Shown: piece by piece, positions 45,904-57,535 of the stretch
How positions within the stretch are numbered: the stretch's first letter is position 1
How the letters are laid out: the number at the start of each line of letters is the position of its first letter
Source: Magnolia sinica
Lineage: Eukaryota > Streptophyta > Magnoliopsida > Magnoliales > Magnoliaceae
DNA length: 64,000 bases
Assembly: GCF_029962835.1 (NCBI RefSeq)
Contig: NC_080579.1
Location: 79,687,959 to 79,751,958 of the forward strand
Direction of reading: 5' to 3'
The notes under the pieces: model-generated
Told to the model about the DNA's origin: nothing
The model's database searches: none
The model's input: the letters and a program-made list of their open reading frames with translations, nothing else
Program-made: the position numbers and the translations under genes

Positions 45904-46292
45904 CTCTTTAATTGAAGATGGTCAGTTCTGCATCCCCGCCGACATTGGCGCTGACAGAGGCGCAAGAGTTCAGGACAATCAGATCTTTGAGTTCAAGGAG
46001 GCATTTAGCATGTTTGACAAGGATAAAGACGGTCAGGTCCCTTCAATCTTCACTTTTCCCCTGTTTTCTACTGGAAAATCTATTGATGTTATGATTTTTT
46101 ATAGATTTTTTTACGGTCAAGGTTTTTTTTTTTCCGTTTGATTTGATGTTGATTTCATTAAATCTTATGGTTCAATGCTTCAATTCGTTGCAATCAGGCT
46201 TGGCAGAGAGCCATGTGGTTGGAAATTTGCTTATTGCATTCCCTGATGAGTACCACGTCCAGTGAGATCTAGTCATTTTGCTCATTGTAAAC
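45563..46292 (+). mobile_element. Truncated, degenerate third CACTA family member
   Basis: CACCACCAAAATCATAAATT, then TTTAGAATGG and a TTTGGAACAGTTTTAAATTG subterminal-like block, parallels the left ends at 2056, 5176 and 24647 with decay of the CACTACACC tip. It is followed by the same pyrimidine-rich leader (TC run at 45849-45901) and a captured host exon. The right part is missing: the Tat-element LTR begins at 46293. Confidence 0.5.
45918..46035 (+). pseudogene. Captured first exon of a calmodulin gene
   Basis: About 45970-46035 encodes DNQIFEFKEAFSMFDKDKDG, the first helix and start of EF-hand loop 1 of calmodulin (family: [20 protein letters not shown]). The break falls where plant calmodulin genes have their conserved intron, after the loop glycine. 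The upstream ATG (45918) is in another frame, so a frameshift separates start and EF-hand. The other three EF-hands are absent. Confidence 0.75.
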
Positions 46293-47173
46293 TGTTGATG
46301 CAAAAATCTGGTAAACCTTCATTGGACCTTCGAGCACCTGCACACGAGGAAAACAAAGGAGACCCTGGCTACAACAGGGGGACCCTCTAATGCCTAAGTC
46401 AAAATATAGCAAATTGGGTCCAGTAGAATTGATGGTTCACTGGTGCGTACCTTTTACTGTAGATGAGGCTTCTATTTATAGGCTACAAGTCAATTACGCG
46501 GAGAGAGACGCTTCCTGAATCATAGGCGTGCGTTTAGCAATTGTTTCTCAACCATTTCACGAGATCATTGGCGATGATAAGATCAAGTGGTCGACCTCTG
46601 AAGACACATGTGGTCGAAGACTGAGGTCGAGCATCCGAGCTGATCTTCTCAACTATGCTGAGGAAGAGCTCCTCGAACTAGGCTCTCCTATGGGCTATGG
46701 TCAACATGTTATATCCGAGCACCGGAGGTTATATCCGAGCACTGAGAGTTGTATCTGAGCACTGAGGCCGAACTCCCTTCCCTGGTGAAGTATAGATGAC
46801 ATCGGGGATGACCATCCTCTTTATCTTATCATACGGTGTAGGGACTTCACCGTAAATTCCGAGTTGCACGACCCCGCATATGGGATCACGGCTCGGATGG
46901 TCCTCGGTAGATCACAGACAGATCTCCTTGCAGGAGCTCGAAAATGGACAGGACCGTGAAAAGGCCCGGAGCTCGTCCCCTTTCACAAGAAGCTGAAATA
47001 CTTCATCTTCTGGTGGACGAGACATCGGGCGGGCGGATCTCCTAGTGTTCAATCGATGCTATTCTGGCCGATGAGGAGCTCCTTAGTTATGGTCGGCGCC
47101 ATCCGACCATGTGACATATATTGATATCCAAGCAAATGTCATCTTTCGGATCAGTTTGTTTTTGCCCATAACA
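46293..47173 (-). repeat. 3' LTR of the Tat element with adjacent polypurine tract
   Basis: On the + strand the block begins TGTTGATGCAAAAATCTGG and ends TTTTGCCCATAACA. It is followed at 47174-47191 by GTAGCCCCCCTACTTTT, which on the minus strand is the purine-rich AAAAGTAGGGGGG expected just before a 3' LTR. The 881 bp length is inferred from these ends, since no second LTR remains for comparison. Confidence 0.65.
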
Positions 47174-47727
47174 GTAGCCCCCCTACTTTTGAGCTAACTA
47201 CGTAAGCTCGGGAAGTAAGTCAGTGTAATGAGGTCGGATTGATGATATCTGTGTATGGGAGGTTGAGTCAGTTCGTCACTAATGTGGAGAGGGACGATGA
47301 ACATGGAGATCGATGAGGATTTGCAATGATGGTTGAGCACGGTCGAGGCGGCATGCATTGGCAAGGCACCTTTTTGGCTCCCGACCTATGGGGCGTGGAC
47401 AAGTAGTGTTGCTTGGGAAGCCGGGTCGTCCATCAAAGGGGAGGCCTCCACGTGGCTTTGAGCGCGTGTTGAGGAGCCTCTTCGGCTACTGATTAAATGC
47501 AGGCAATTAATACATGCGGTCGAGCTGGTTATAAAAAAGGGAGGAACCCTAATGATTCTAGCCATTTTCTCCTGCTTCTTCTTCTCAAGCTCCCGGACTT
47601 GGTGATTTCCGATAAGTCGGAAATCTTCTCCTTCGGTGACCTCTGCTTCTTCAAATCTTCTCTATTCTTCCATTTTCTTTCATTTTTCCCCTTCGTTTCT
47701 GCTTTCCGACCATTTTTTGACCGAAAA

Positions 47728-49842
47728 TGTCCAATATATCGGATGATTGAGATGAGCCCATGGCCTTCGAGGGCGACTCAGAGCCGGAGGATTGGGACTT
47801 GCCGTTGGGGACTTCCCAAGATCTACTGTCCCCGATCCCGCTACTGAATGAAAGGGCGGTGACCTAGTCCTCGGCTGAACGACCGACAAATGCTGAAGCG
47901 GGTCCTCCCTCGACAGAAGGAGAAGAGGCTCGGTCCCCTACAGAAGGATCCAAAGAGATCTGCCTGTTTGGGTTGAGACTCAAGGAATCTGACGTGGTGC
48001 AGATTAGGTCGGAATATCACATCCCTAATTCGGTGATACTTCGTACTCCTATACTTGGTGAAGTTTCGGGTGATCCTGGCGAGGCGAGGTGGTTGTGTTC
48101 CTAGTAGCCTTGCAGTGTGGCCTCAGACTTCCCTTTATCGCATTGTTAGGGAAGTCATAACTCGTCTGAGGTTGGCCCCTGGCCAAATAATCCCAAACGC
48201 TTGGAGGCCCTTACTGGGGGCTTTTATACTATGGTTTCAACTTGAGCATACCGAGCTGACCGCTGATGAATTCCTCCATCTCTACCAGACGAAGTCCAAC
48301 CCGAAACATGCAGGTTGGTACTACTTCTCAGCATGGCGGGGCAGTGGAAAAGCCCTCATTACAGACAACCCGTCTTCCAACAAGAACTGGAAAGACAAGT
48401 GGTTTTAGGCGTCTAGAGACTGGGAGGCTCCGGTGGTTGCTGGACTGTAACCTCGGGTTTCAACCCGCTTTACGAATCCAGGTCGGGTATATCCGAACTG
48501 CTGACATTGTAATTTGCATTCATTTTTTTTATTCTAACTGTAGTAGCTTTTTGTAGTTCTGCCCAAGGAACCTGCTGTGGTAACCAAGTCAAAGCATAAT
48601 CGGATTGCTCGCGCGAGATTGGCGGACGCTTCTAATAGATCTTAGAAGGTGTTGATCACTCTCGAGCTCCTTTATCAATTCGCTCTCACTTCATCCATCT
48701 TGAGAGGTAGACAGACTATCATTTCTTCTGAACTTAACTTTTTTCTTTTCTTTTTATTTCTAATCAATATTTTTGGTTACGCAGTAATGGTTGATCTCCC
48801 TCGAGCCGCCAAAAGAACTCATGTCCCTTCTGATGCCGAGGAGGGCGATTATAACCCCCACCAAGCAACGGGCGAGCTCTTTCGTAGTGGTGGAAGGGAG
48901 ATCAACATCGGGTGCTAGTCAACCTACGGTAGAGCAGTCAAACTTGGCTGCCATCGAAGGGAGGGCTCGGGACGCCCCCACAAGTGCAAATCCTCTGGTG
49001 GCTCCAGAGGTGGTGGACTTGGAACCCTCCCCCGTACAGGAGGTTGTTCCCACCACTGAGGCTCAGCCCCCCCTCGGCCCCAGCTCAAGAGGGAAGTTTG
49101 TCTGGTCAGAAGGCAGACGAAGCTCAGGAGGTCCCCTTTCCACAAGGGTACTACACATAGGGTCTTGTCCCCTAGGTGGCCCGACACGTTCCTGAGGCCG
49201 AGATCATGGCTTTGATGAAGATGCATTCGGTCACCTTCTTAGGTGAGGTGGCCGCGACATTTTATAAGGTATAGCTCTTTCCTTGCATTATACTAGTTTT
49301 CACAATTTGATGCTATCTGATGTATTTCTTCATTTTCTTTTTAGATTGCTCTTGCTGTCCTGTCTGCCCGCTGAGCGGTGATACGTGTCGGGGAGGAGAG
49401 CGAGGAGACCGATGCGAAGCTTCTCGCCAAGACCGCAGAGGCCGTTCATCTTCGCTCTACTTTGGAGAAATTTGGGGAGGAGTTGACGGCTTTGAAGATC
49501 CATGCGGAGGAGGTCAAGAAGGAGGCAGCTCAGGCGAGGGCCGAGCTAGAGGTGATGCGGTCGCACCTAAACAGGGTGAAGGCTAAGGCCATTAGGCTGA
49601 AGGCTGAACTAGCCGAGGTGAAGGTCAGCTTAGCAGTGAAGTTGGTTGAAGTTAATGCATTCATCCCTTTTGCTCGAGCGGCAGCGGTAGGGGAATTCAA
49701 GGCCTCAAAAGAGCGAGCAGACGAAAATGAGCTACTTTACAACTATGGGTATGATAAATGTCTCGAGGATATCAAAGAAAAATACCCCGAGCTTAGCCTG
49801 AGTGTCCTTCAAGACAGTTATGCCGAGGACCCAATCCCATAA
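47728..49842 (+). pseudogene. Antisense extra ORF of the Tat element (Transposase_28-like plus coiled coil)
   Basis: Opposite to pol, three pieces follow: an acidic N-terminus with stops (GDSEPEDWDLPLGTSQDLL), then from 48055 a globular part (RLRLAPGQIIPNAWRPLLGA, ELTADEFLHLYQ, GWYYFSAWRG, PSSNKNWKDKWF), then 49378-49842, a long coiled coil (LRSTLEKFGEELTALKIHAE, RVKAKAIRLKAELAEVKVSL) ending in YDKCLEDIKEKYPELSLS. The middle matches the plant family annotated as putative gypsy-type transposon (Transposase_28). Its function is unknown. At least two frameshifts and several stops break it. Confidence 0.75.
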
Positions 49843-49849
49843 GGAGCCG

Positions 49850-50237
49850 AAGACCTGACCCAAGCAGAAGTCGAGGCCTTGATTTTAGCAGAAGCTTAGC
49901 AGCCTCCTCAAGGGGACTAGCCTCTCCTAACCCTTTTCCTTGTACTCCTCCTAATGTAGTTTCTTCTCTTCTTCTAGTATTATTATTATTATTATTTTTA
50001 TTTTTAATATCAATGAAACTATGATTTTTGGTTTGCACATTCTTCGTGTGCTATGTTTTTAAGTTTTAGTAGGTCAGGTGTTGTGTGTTAGTAGATTGGT
50101 CATGTTGTCCTGAAGGTCGAAGTGTTTGGGAGGTGTTTTTCCCTTTTCTTTGTGGAAGACCTGCCCTTGCAGGACACAAGAAGAATTAACTACGCCGACC
50201 TATTCATAATAGGCCGAGCAGCTTGACGAGTGGACTA
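49850..50237. other. Spacer of the Tat element before the nested copia
   Basis: Contains a TTA microsatellite (about 49978-49997) and non-coding AT-rich sequence up to the TTTTC target duplication at 50238-50242. No gene. Confidence 0.6.
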
Positions 50238-50242
50238 TTTTC

Positions 50243-50598
50243 TGTCAAAGGAAATATCAATCTACTCAGCAGATTTACAGCTTTACAGATTTACAGATTT
50301 ACAGCTTTACAGATTTACAGATTTACAGCAGATTTACAGCTAATATCTACAGCAGATTTACAGCTAATAGCAGATTTACAGCTAATATCTACAGCTTTGA
50401 CTGATATGACAGTTATACAGATTTATTCCTTCCTTAATTAGGATATATTAGCTGTACAGTATATTTAGATAGATGTATATATGGTAGGGGCTGAAGATCA
50501 GCTTGTATTTCTTCCCTAAATAGCTTGTAATCTACCTATATAACGGGCAATTGTCAATGAAGAAAGACAGACTTTTTCAAAAAGACTCTAAACTGTCA
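50243..50598 (+). repeat. 5' LTR of copia element, atypical U3
   Basis: The first 20 bases and last 177 bases match the 3' LTR. The 159 bases between (50263-50421) are unrelated to the 3' LTR and consist of CAGATTTACAG / CTTTACAG tandem units with CTAATATCTACAG variants. Confidence 0.93.
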
Positions 50599-50610
50599 TG
50601 GTATCAGAGC
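50599..50610 (+). other. Primer binding site (tRNA-iMet)
   Basis: TGGTATCAGAGC directly abuts the 5' LTR and is the standard plant copia primer site complementary to the 3' end of initiator methionine tRNA. Confidence 0.95.
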
Positions 50611-50689
50611 TATAGCTCTAAATTTCCATTTGTCTCGTGCTCTCAAGTTTCTTAGTCTCGGTTATTCTTGTTCTAGTTCTGTTGACCTC

Positions 50690-53600
50690 ATGTCTTCCGA
50701 TAAGTCTGATGTTTCTTTGATTCGTTTCAATGGCAAGAACTACTCTGCTTGGGCGTTTCATTTCAGGATTTTCGTCAAAGGTAAAGAGCTGTGGGGACAT
50801 GTTGATGGCAGTAACCTAGCTCCTGACAAAGACAAAGACAAAGACCGACACGCCAAGTGGGAAGTCAAGGACGCACAAGTTATGGCATGGATTTTGGGAT
50901 CCGTTGAACCCAACATCAGCTTGAACCTTCGATCTTCTCAGACTGCAGCTCAGATGTGGACATACCTGAAGAAGGTCTACAGTCAACAAAACACTGCTCG
51001 TCGTTTCCAGCTTGAACATGAATTGGCCACTCTTCAACAGGATAGTCTTTCTATCTCTGATTTTTACTCTAGATTCACTAATCTTTGGGCTGAATACACT
51101 GATATAGTTTATGCTGACTTACCATCCGAAGGTCTTAGTTCTGTTCAATCTGTCCATGAAACTACTCAGAGGGATCAATTTCTAATGAAACTAAGGTCTG
51201 AATTTGAAGGCACCAGATCCAATCTTATGAACCGAGAATCTGTCCCCTCCTTGGATACATGCCTAAATGATCTTCTTCGCGAGGAACAACGCCTTCTCAC
51301 TCAAACCACCATGGAACAACGACGATCTACATCTGTTCCTGTAGCCTATGCAGCACAAGGCAGGCCACGAAGCAGGGATATGAGCACTGTTCAGTGCTTT
51401 TGTTGCAAGGGATTTGGTCATTATGCTGCAAACTGTCCCCGAAAATTCTGCAACTATTGCAAAAAGGATGGCCATATCATCAAGGAATGCCCAACTCGAC
51501 CCCCCAAGAAATCGGAGACAGCATATACTGTCTCAGTTGGCTCTTCTAGTGCGGGTAGTTTGGTGAATACAACACAAAGTGCTCCTGCTCCTGCTCCCGT
51601 TTCAGTCCAACCCGTGACCCCTGACATGATTCAACAAATGATCATTTCTGCATTTTCAGCTTTAGGACTCTCAGGTAAACCCTTCACTACATCATCTCCT
51701 TGGTACTTTGATTCCGGGGCTTCCCATCATATGACAAACAATGCTGCTTCTCTTACCAATGTAAACAAATATTTTGGAAATCTCAAAATTCATACTGCTG
51801 ATGGCAATCATTTACCTATCACGGCCACTGGTGATGTTTCCTCCTCTCTCACTGATGTCTTCGTATCTCCCGGTCTTACCACCAATCTTGTGTCTGTCGG
51901 TCAGTTAGTTGATAATGATTGTAAAGTAGAGTTTTCTAAATCTGGTTGTATTGTGCAGGATCAACAGTCAGGGCAGATGATCGCGAGGGGGCCTAAAGTG
52001 GGACGTCTTTTTCCTCTTCAATTTCCTTTGTCTTCTTTTTCTTTGCCTTTTGTCGCTTGTAATTCTGCTCATGTTGATTACCGAGCGTGGCATAAACGTC
52101 TCGGACATCCAAACTCTAATGTACTTCATGCTTTATTGAAATCTGGTTTTCTTGGGAATAATGAAACACCATCTCTTAGTGTTGTTCAGTTTGATTGCAA
52201 TTCTTGCAGACTTGGCAAAAGTAAAACTCTACCCTTTCCTTTTCACACACCGCATGTTGTCAAACCTTTCGATCTGATACATAGTGATGTGTGGGGTATG
52301 GCACCAGTCACTTCGCATGCTAATTACAAATACTTTGTCACTTTTATTGACGAATATAGTCGTTTCACATGGATTTATTTCCTTCATTCCAAAGACGAAG
52401 TGTTTTCTGTTTTTAAGATTTTTCATGCATATATTCAGACACAATTTTCGGCCCATGTCAAAATCCTTCGTTCTGACAATGGGGGTGAGTATATGTCTCA
52501 TTTATTTCAGGACTTCCTACAGAATCATGGCATCATCTCTCAACGGTCTTGCCCTTCGACACCTCAACAAAATGGAGTGGCTGAAAGGAAGAACCGTCAC
52601 CTTCTTGATGTGGTTCGCACTCTTCTGTTAGAATCTTCCACGCCCTCTCGATTTTTGTGTGAAGCTCTTTCCACTGCTGTCCATCTCATTAACAGATTGC
52701 CTTCTCCCACATTGAACCATGACTCACCTTTCACCAGGTTATTTGGTCACCCTCCAACTTATTCTAACCTTCGTACCTTTGGTTGTGTCTGTTATGTTCA
52801 TCTTCCTGCACATGAACGCACAAAACTTACGGCTTAGTCAATTAAATGTGCTTTTCTAGGATATTCAGTACAGCAGAAAGGTTTTCTTTGCTATGATCCA
52901 AATCTGTGTCGCATTCGAGTTTCTAGAAATGTGATTTTTTTCGAAAATCAATATTTCTTTTCTACCCATCAGGATCATGTTTCTCCTTCATTTTCTGTTT
53001 TGCCTATGTTTCCTAACTCTCTTGCAGATCCAGTCCCTTCTAAACCTCTCCTAGTGTATCGACGACGCTCCACCGCCACTTCCCACCAACCTTCAGCACC
53101 TCCTGAGCCCCCTCAAGCTTCTTCCCCGACTGCTGCTCCTGTTTCAACACCTGCACCTCCCTCTCTCCGACTCAGTACTCGGGTTCGTAGACCCCCAGAT
53201 AGGTTTGGTTTCTCTTCTCCTTCATCCTTCACAGCCACTTTGTCGTCTATTTCTCTTCCTTCATCTTATAAACAGGCAATGGAGCATGAGTGTTGGCGAA
53301 AAGCAATTGAAACCGAACTTCTCGCACTTGAAGAAAACCAAACATGGGATGTTGTTCCATGTCCCTCCTCCGTGAAACCCCTTGGCAGTAAGTTCGTGTT
53401 TTCTATCAAGCTTAATTCCGATGGGTCCATAGATCGTTACAAAGCTCGGTTAGTGGCACTTGGCAACAAACAAGAATATGGTCTCGACTATGATGAGACC
53501 TTTGCACCGGTCGCCAAAATGACCACTGTCCGAACTATACTCGCTCTTGCTGCATCCCAATCCTGGCCCTTACATCAAATGGATGTTAAGAACGCATTTC

Positions 53601-54787
53601 TCCACGGTGATCTCAAGGAAGACGTTTACTTGAAACTTCCCTCTGGTATGCCCACTTCCTCACCTACTGATGTTTGCAAACTGAAACGTTCTTTGTATGG
53701 TTTGAAGCAGGCAGCAAGAGTATGGTTTGAGAAGTTTCGATCCACTTTGCTTAGTTTTTCTTTCACTCAAAGTCAGTATGACTCCTCTCTTTTTCTACAA
53801 AGGACATCCACAGGTATCGTCGTCCTCCTTGTTTATGTGGACGATATCGTCATCACTGGCTCTGACTTGGAGGCAATCTCTGCGGTTCAGACTTTGTTGA
53901 ATTCTACATTTCACATGAAAGATCTTGGCCAGCTCACCTATTTCTTGGGTTTAGAGGTGCATCATCAACCGCACGGTCTCCTCTTGCATCAGCACAAGTA
54001 TAGTCAAGATCTGGTTCAGCTAGCCGGTCTCACCAACGCTACCTCGGTTGACACCCCCATGGAACTTAATGTGAAATATCAACGTGACGAAGGGGAGCTT
54101 CTTGAGGATCCTACTACCTATCGGAAGTTGGTTGGTAGTCTTATCTATCTAACCATTACCCGACCAGACATCTCTTATGCTATTCATACCGTCAGCAAAT
54201 TCATGCAAGCACCGAGGCATCTCCATCTATCTGCAGTCCGCCGCATAATTCGCTACATTCTTGGGACACCTACTCGTGGCTTATTCTTCCCTTCCGGTTC
54301 TTCACTTCAGCTACAAGCCTATAGTGACGCTGACTGGGCTGGCTGCCCAGACACCAGGAAATCTACTACCGGCTGGTGTATGTTTCTTGGTGATGCCCTT
54401 ATCTCTTGGAAATGCAAGAAGCAGGACCACGTCTCTAAATCATCTACTGAGGCCGAGTACCGAGCCATGTCTGCAGCATGCTCCGAGATCATTTGGCTGC
54501 GTGGTCTCCTCACAGAGCTCAGTTTCATTCCCGTACATCCTACTCCACTCCATGCTGACAACACTAGTGCCATCCAAATTGCCGCAAACCCAGTCTATCA
54601 CGAACGCACCAAGCACATCGAGGTTTATCACTCAATCAGGGAAGCCTATGATCATCAAGTCATCACTCTTCCACATATCTCCACAACTTTGCAGATCGCC
54701 GATATCTTCACAAAATCCATGCCACGTCAGCGCCATCATTTTCTCGTTAGCAAATTGATGCTTGTCGATTTACCAGCATCAATTTGA
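50690..54787 (+). pseudogene. Copia gag-pol polyprotein with a single in-frame TAG
   Basis: The likely start is ATG 50690 (MSSDKSDVSLIRFNGKNY), although the frame is open from 50630. Residues below count from 50630. Gag (UBN2-type, FNGKNYSAW) is followed by two CCHC knuckles at 256-269 and 274-287, protease DSG at 361-363 (WYFDSGASHHM), the pre-integrase WHKRLGHPN at 487, and integrase D553, D616 and E652 with the D-35-E spacing. TAG at 52835-52837 stops the frame inside KLTA|SIKCAFLGYS. The same frame then continues: reverse transcriptase with YVDDIVITG at 53834, RNase H with SDADWAG and STEAEYRA, and a stop at 54785. All catalytic residues are present. Without readthrough, only gag-protease-integrase would be made. 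Confidence 0.95.
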
Positions 54788-54794
54788 GGGGGGA
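54786..54794 (+). other. Polypurine tract
   Basis: GAGGGGGGA immediately upstream of the 3' LTR TG, overlapping the end of gag-pol. Standard position for plus-strand priming. Confidence 0.9.
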
Positions 54795-55132
54795 TGTCAA
54801 AGGAAATATCAATCATCAAGACATGGCCTATCAAATATGCCATGTGCCGCTCTATCTGCACGGTTGATCTGATTTACAAGATTTTGGTACAAAAACCATG
54901 CATAGATTTCCCATTTTTAGCACGCGAGTTTTGATTGCCTTTGTGGAACTTAAGGTTTATTCCTTCCTTAATTAGGATATATTAGCTGTACAGTATATTT
55001 AGATAGATGTATATATGGTAGGGGCTGAAGATCAGCTTGTATTTCTTCCCTAAATAGCTTGTAATCTACCTATATAATGGGCAATTGTCAATGAAGAAAG
55101 GCAGACTTTTTCAAAAGGACTCTAAACTGTCA
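54795..55132 (+). repeat. 3' LTR of copia element
   Basis: 338 bp. Its middle (54815-54955) is ordinary unique sequence (ATCATCAAGACATGGCC and on) and has no counterpart in the 5' LTR. Ends match the 5' LTR. Confidence 0.95.
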
Positions 55133-55499
55133 TTTTCCACTTGCACTAAGAGAAGTCTTAGTAGTAGGTCGTGTAGTCCAAGTAGAAAAATCGTCAAGTA
55201 GAAATTTGAAATTCCCATTCTCAGGAATTCTTATTATGGATAAGTAGACAAGCCATTCTGACCTTATAGGTCGGTTATTTTCGATCTGAGACCTAATTGG
55301 TCTTTATGGACAGTAGCTCTTCAAATGCTCGGCATTCCATGAGTGCGGTAGAGGTCATCCATCCATATTTTCAAGTCAGTATGTTCCTGGTCAGGTTATG
55401 CCCATTATCTTATAAGGCCCTTCCCAGTTCAGCACTAGGGTTCCCGAACCGGCTTCCTTGGTATTTTGGAAGGTTAAACGGAGTACTAGGTCTCCCAGT

Positions 55500-56570
55500 T
55501 GGAACCTTCGCACCTTCACTTAGGAGTAGTAGAATCGGGCGACTTGCTGCTAGCGAGTCGCAGTCTTCAGCTGCACTTGCTCCCTTTCCTCTTCGAGTAA
55601 GTCGAGGCTCAAAGCCATTTGTTCGACGTTCTGAGATTCATTATATGATTGAATTCACGCAGTAGAGAGCCCTATCTCGACTATAATGATGACCTTTGAC
55701 CCAAAGGTTAGGGAGAAGGGAGTTTCTCCTGTAGACGTCTGGGCAATAGTTCGGTATGCCCAGAGGACATAGGGAATCTCCTCGACCCAGGCTCCTTTGG
55801 TCTTTTAGAGCTTAGTTCTGAGGTGATTTTTGATGATTTTGTTAACTGCCTCTATCTGGTCGTTGGCCTGAGAATGCCGAGGTGAAGAATAAGCATTATA
55901 AATTCCGTGATTTTCACACATGCCTTAGAACCGATCATTGTCGAACTGTTTATCGTTGTCCGAGACGATTGTATGTGGAATCCCGTATCGGCAGATGACA
56001 TTTTTCCAGATGAATTCACTGATCTTTTACTTGGTAATCTTGGCCAGCGGTTTGGCCTCGGCCCATTTGATGAAGTAATCGAATGTAACGACAACGAACT
56101 TTGTCTGTCCTTTACCTGTTAGCAATGAGCCAATGATGTATATCCCCCATTGGGCGAACGGCCATGGTCCGGTCATGGGGGTCAGCTGCTTTGGCGATTA
56201 ACTAGGTATCGCCACGAATCTTTGACACTTGGCATCTTTTCAGATGGTCGGTCAAAGGTATCCTTTTCGGATGACCTTACAGGCAAGGGCCTGGCCGCTG
56301 GAATGCTTGCAACAAATTCCTTCATGTATTTCTCTCAAGACGTACTGAGCCTCCTCAGGTTGGAGACACCTCAGTTAATGTAGAGAAAAACCTTTTTGTA
56401 TAGGGTGTCTCCTACCATGGTATATCGAGCCAACCTAACCCGGACCCTGTGCGCCTCGAGCGTGTCTTCAGGTAGCTTGCCTTCTCGAAGATACTCGGTG
56501 ATCAAGTCCATCTAGCTTGGGGTCAAGATGATGGGACAAGCTATCTGAAGGTCGGGCTCGTTGATGCTCG
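55500..56570 (-). pseudogene. Tat-lineage integrase fragment
   Basis: The minus strand reads KFVVVTFDYFIKWAEAKPLA, FIWKNVICRYGIPHTIVSDN, YSSPRHSQANDQIEAVNKII, GAWVEEIPYVLWAYRT and TGETPFSLTFGSKV, a textbook Ty3/gypsy (Tat) integrase core. The D, D and E catalytic residues are in FDYF, VSDN and IEAVNK. Stops occur after AKITK, DRF and RTKL. The C-terminal GDLVLRLTFQNTKEAGSG segment follows, near 55470. Confidence 0.85.
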
Positions 56571-57535
56571 GGTCTGATAGAAACTCAATGGGTATTGATC
56601 TCGGGATGTCATCCTCGGTCGTCGTGGCCAACTTTGCCAATGTGTTTGCCGTAGAATTTTCCGCTCTGGGAACCAGGATGACGTCGCATCTTTGGAACTT
56701 GCTGATGAGTTCTTGTGCTTTCTAAAGATAGGCGATCATTTTTTTCTTCCTGGGACTGGTACTCATTGGTGACCTGGTTGACATTGATCTGTGAATCACT
56801 GTGGACTTTTAGAGTATGGGCCCCCATTGTTGCTGCTAACCTGAGTCTGGCGAGCAATGCTTTGTATTCGGCCACATTATTCGATTTTTAGAATCCAAAT
56901 CTCAAGGCATATTGCATGCAGGTTTGGTCGGGTGCGTCAGGGACTATCCCGACCACGCTGCCTTTAGAGTTGGAAGAGTTGTCGACATACAACGTCCAGA
57001 CCTGTTGGTTGACTTCATTGTTCGGGTCAATTGGAGCTTCTAGGTTCTATCCATTGGTGAATTCAAGTCGGCTACTGCTTAGCCCTTGATGGCGGTCCGA
57101 GGCTGATATCTGATATCAAACTCGCTGAGCTCGATTACCCATTTTGTGAGCCTACCTGACACCTTAGGCTTCTGGAGCACTTGACGAAGAGGTTGGTTTG
57201 TTGGAAGTATGATTGTGTGGGCCTGGAAGTAAGGACGGAGACGACGAGATGGCACAATCAAAGACAGGGCGAGCTTCTCAATGTCGGGGTATCTGGTCTC
57301 GGCTGGGATCAATGCATTACTGACATAATAAACTAGGAATTGCTTTCCCTCTTGTTCTTGGATGAGGGCCGAGCTGATTGCCGCGGTCGAGACTGCTGGG
57401 TAGAGCAGTAGTGGCTCTCCTTGCTCGGGCTTTGAGAGCAGTGGAGGTGAGCCTAAGTACTGCTTGAGCTGTTGAAATGCTTGCTCACAGTCCTTGGTCC
57501 ATTCTATCTTGTTTTGAATGCTGGGAAAGTTCTGA
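56571..57535 (-). pseudogene. Tat-lineage reverse transcriptase end and two RNase H domains
   Basis: Minus strand from about 57535: IEWTKDCEQAFQQLKQYLGS, IPAETRYPDIEKLALSLIV, QPLRQVLQKPKVSGRLTKWV and ELSEFDIRYQPRTAIKG are the RT-linked RNase H of Tat elements. After a linker come YVDNSSNSKGS and VAEYKALLARLRLAATMGAH with LKVHSDSQINVNQVT, an archaeal-type second RNase H (aRH) found in this lineage. Stops are present (for example before KSNNVAEYK). The upstream RT palm is lost at the 57535 break. Confidence 0.82.

Larger units (their letters stand above)
50243..55132 (+). mobile_element. Ty1/copia LTR retrotransposon, nearly intact
   Basis: Two LTRs (50243-50598, 54795-55132), TG...CA ends and perfect TTTTC duplications at 50238-50242 and 55133-55137. 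A TGGTATCAGAGC primer site complementary to initiator tRNA-Met follows the 5' LTR, and a GAGGGGGGA polypurine tract precedes the 3' LTR. The internal region has one gag-pol frame in copia order (gag, protease, integrase, reverse transcriptase, RNase H) interrupted by one stop codon. It is inserted in the spacer of a Tat element and is therefore younger. The conserved LTR halves differ at 3 of 177 positions, all transitions. Confidence 0.97.
46293..57535 (-). mobile_element. Truncated Tat-lineage Ty3/gypsy element with nested copia
   Basis: Read on the minus strand: partial reverse transcriptase and RNase H (57535-56570), integrase (about 56500-55500), a spacer, an extra gene in antisense, a polypurine tract and the 3' LTR (47173-46293). 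This order, with an additional antisense ORF between pol and the 3' LTR, is characteristic of the Tat group (Retand-like). The upstream pol, gag and 5' LTR are missing, cut off near 57535. A copia element (50243-55132) is inserted between pol and the antisense ORF. Several stops make it inactive. Confidence 0.8.

Noticed and set aside
52229-52631. Overlapping frames on both strands inside the copia integrase
   Set aside because: Shadows of the real gag-pol frame, which carries the DDE residues.
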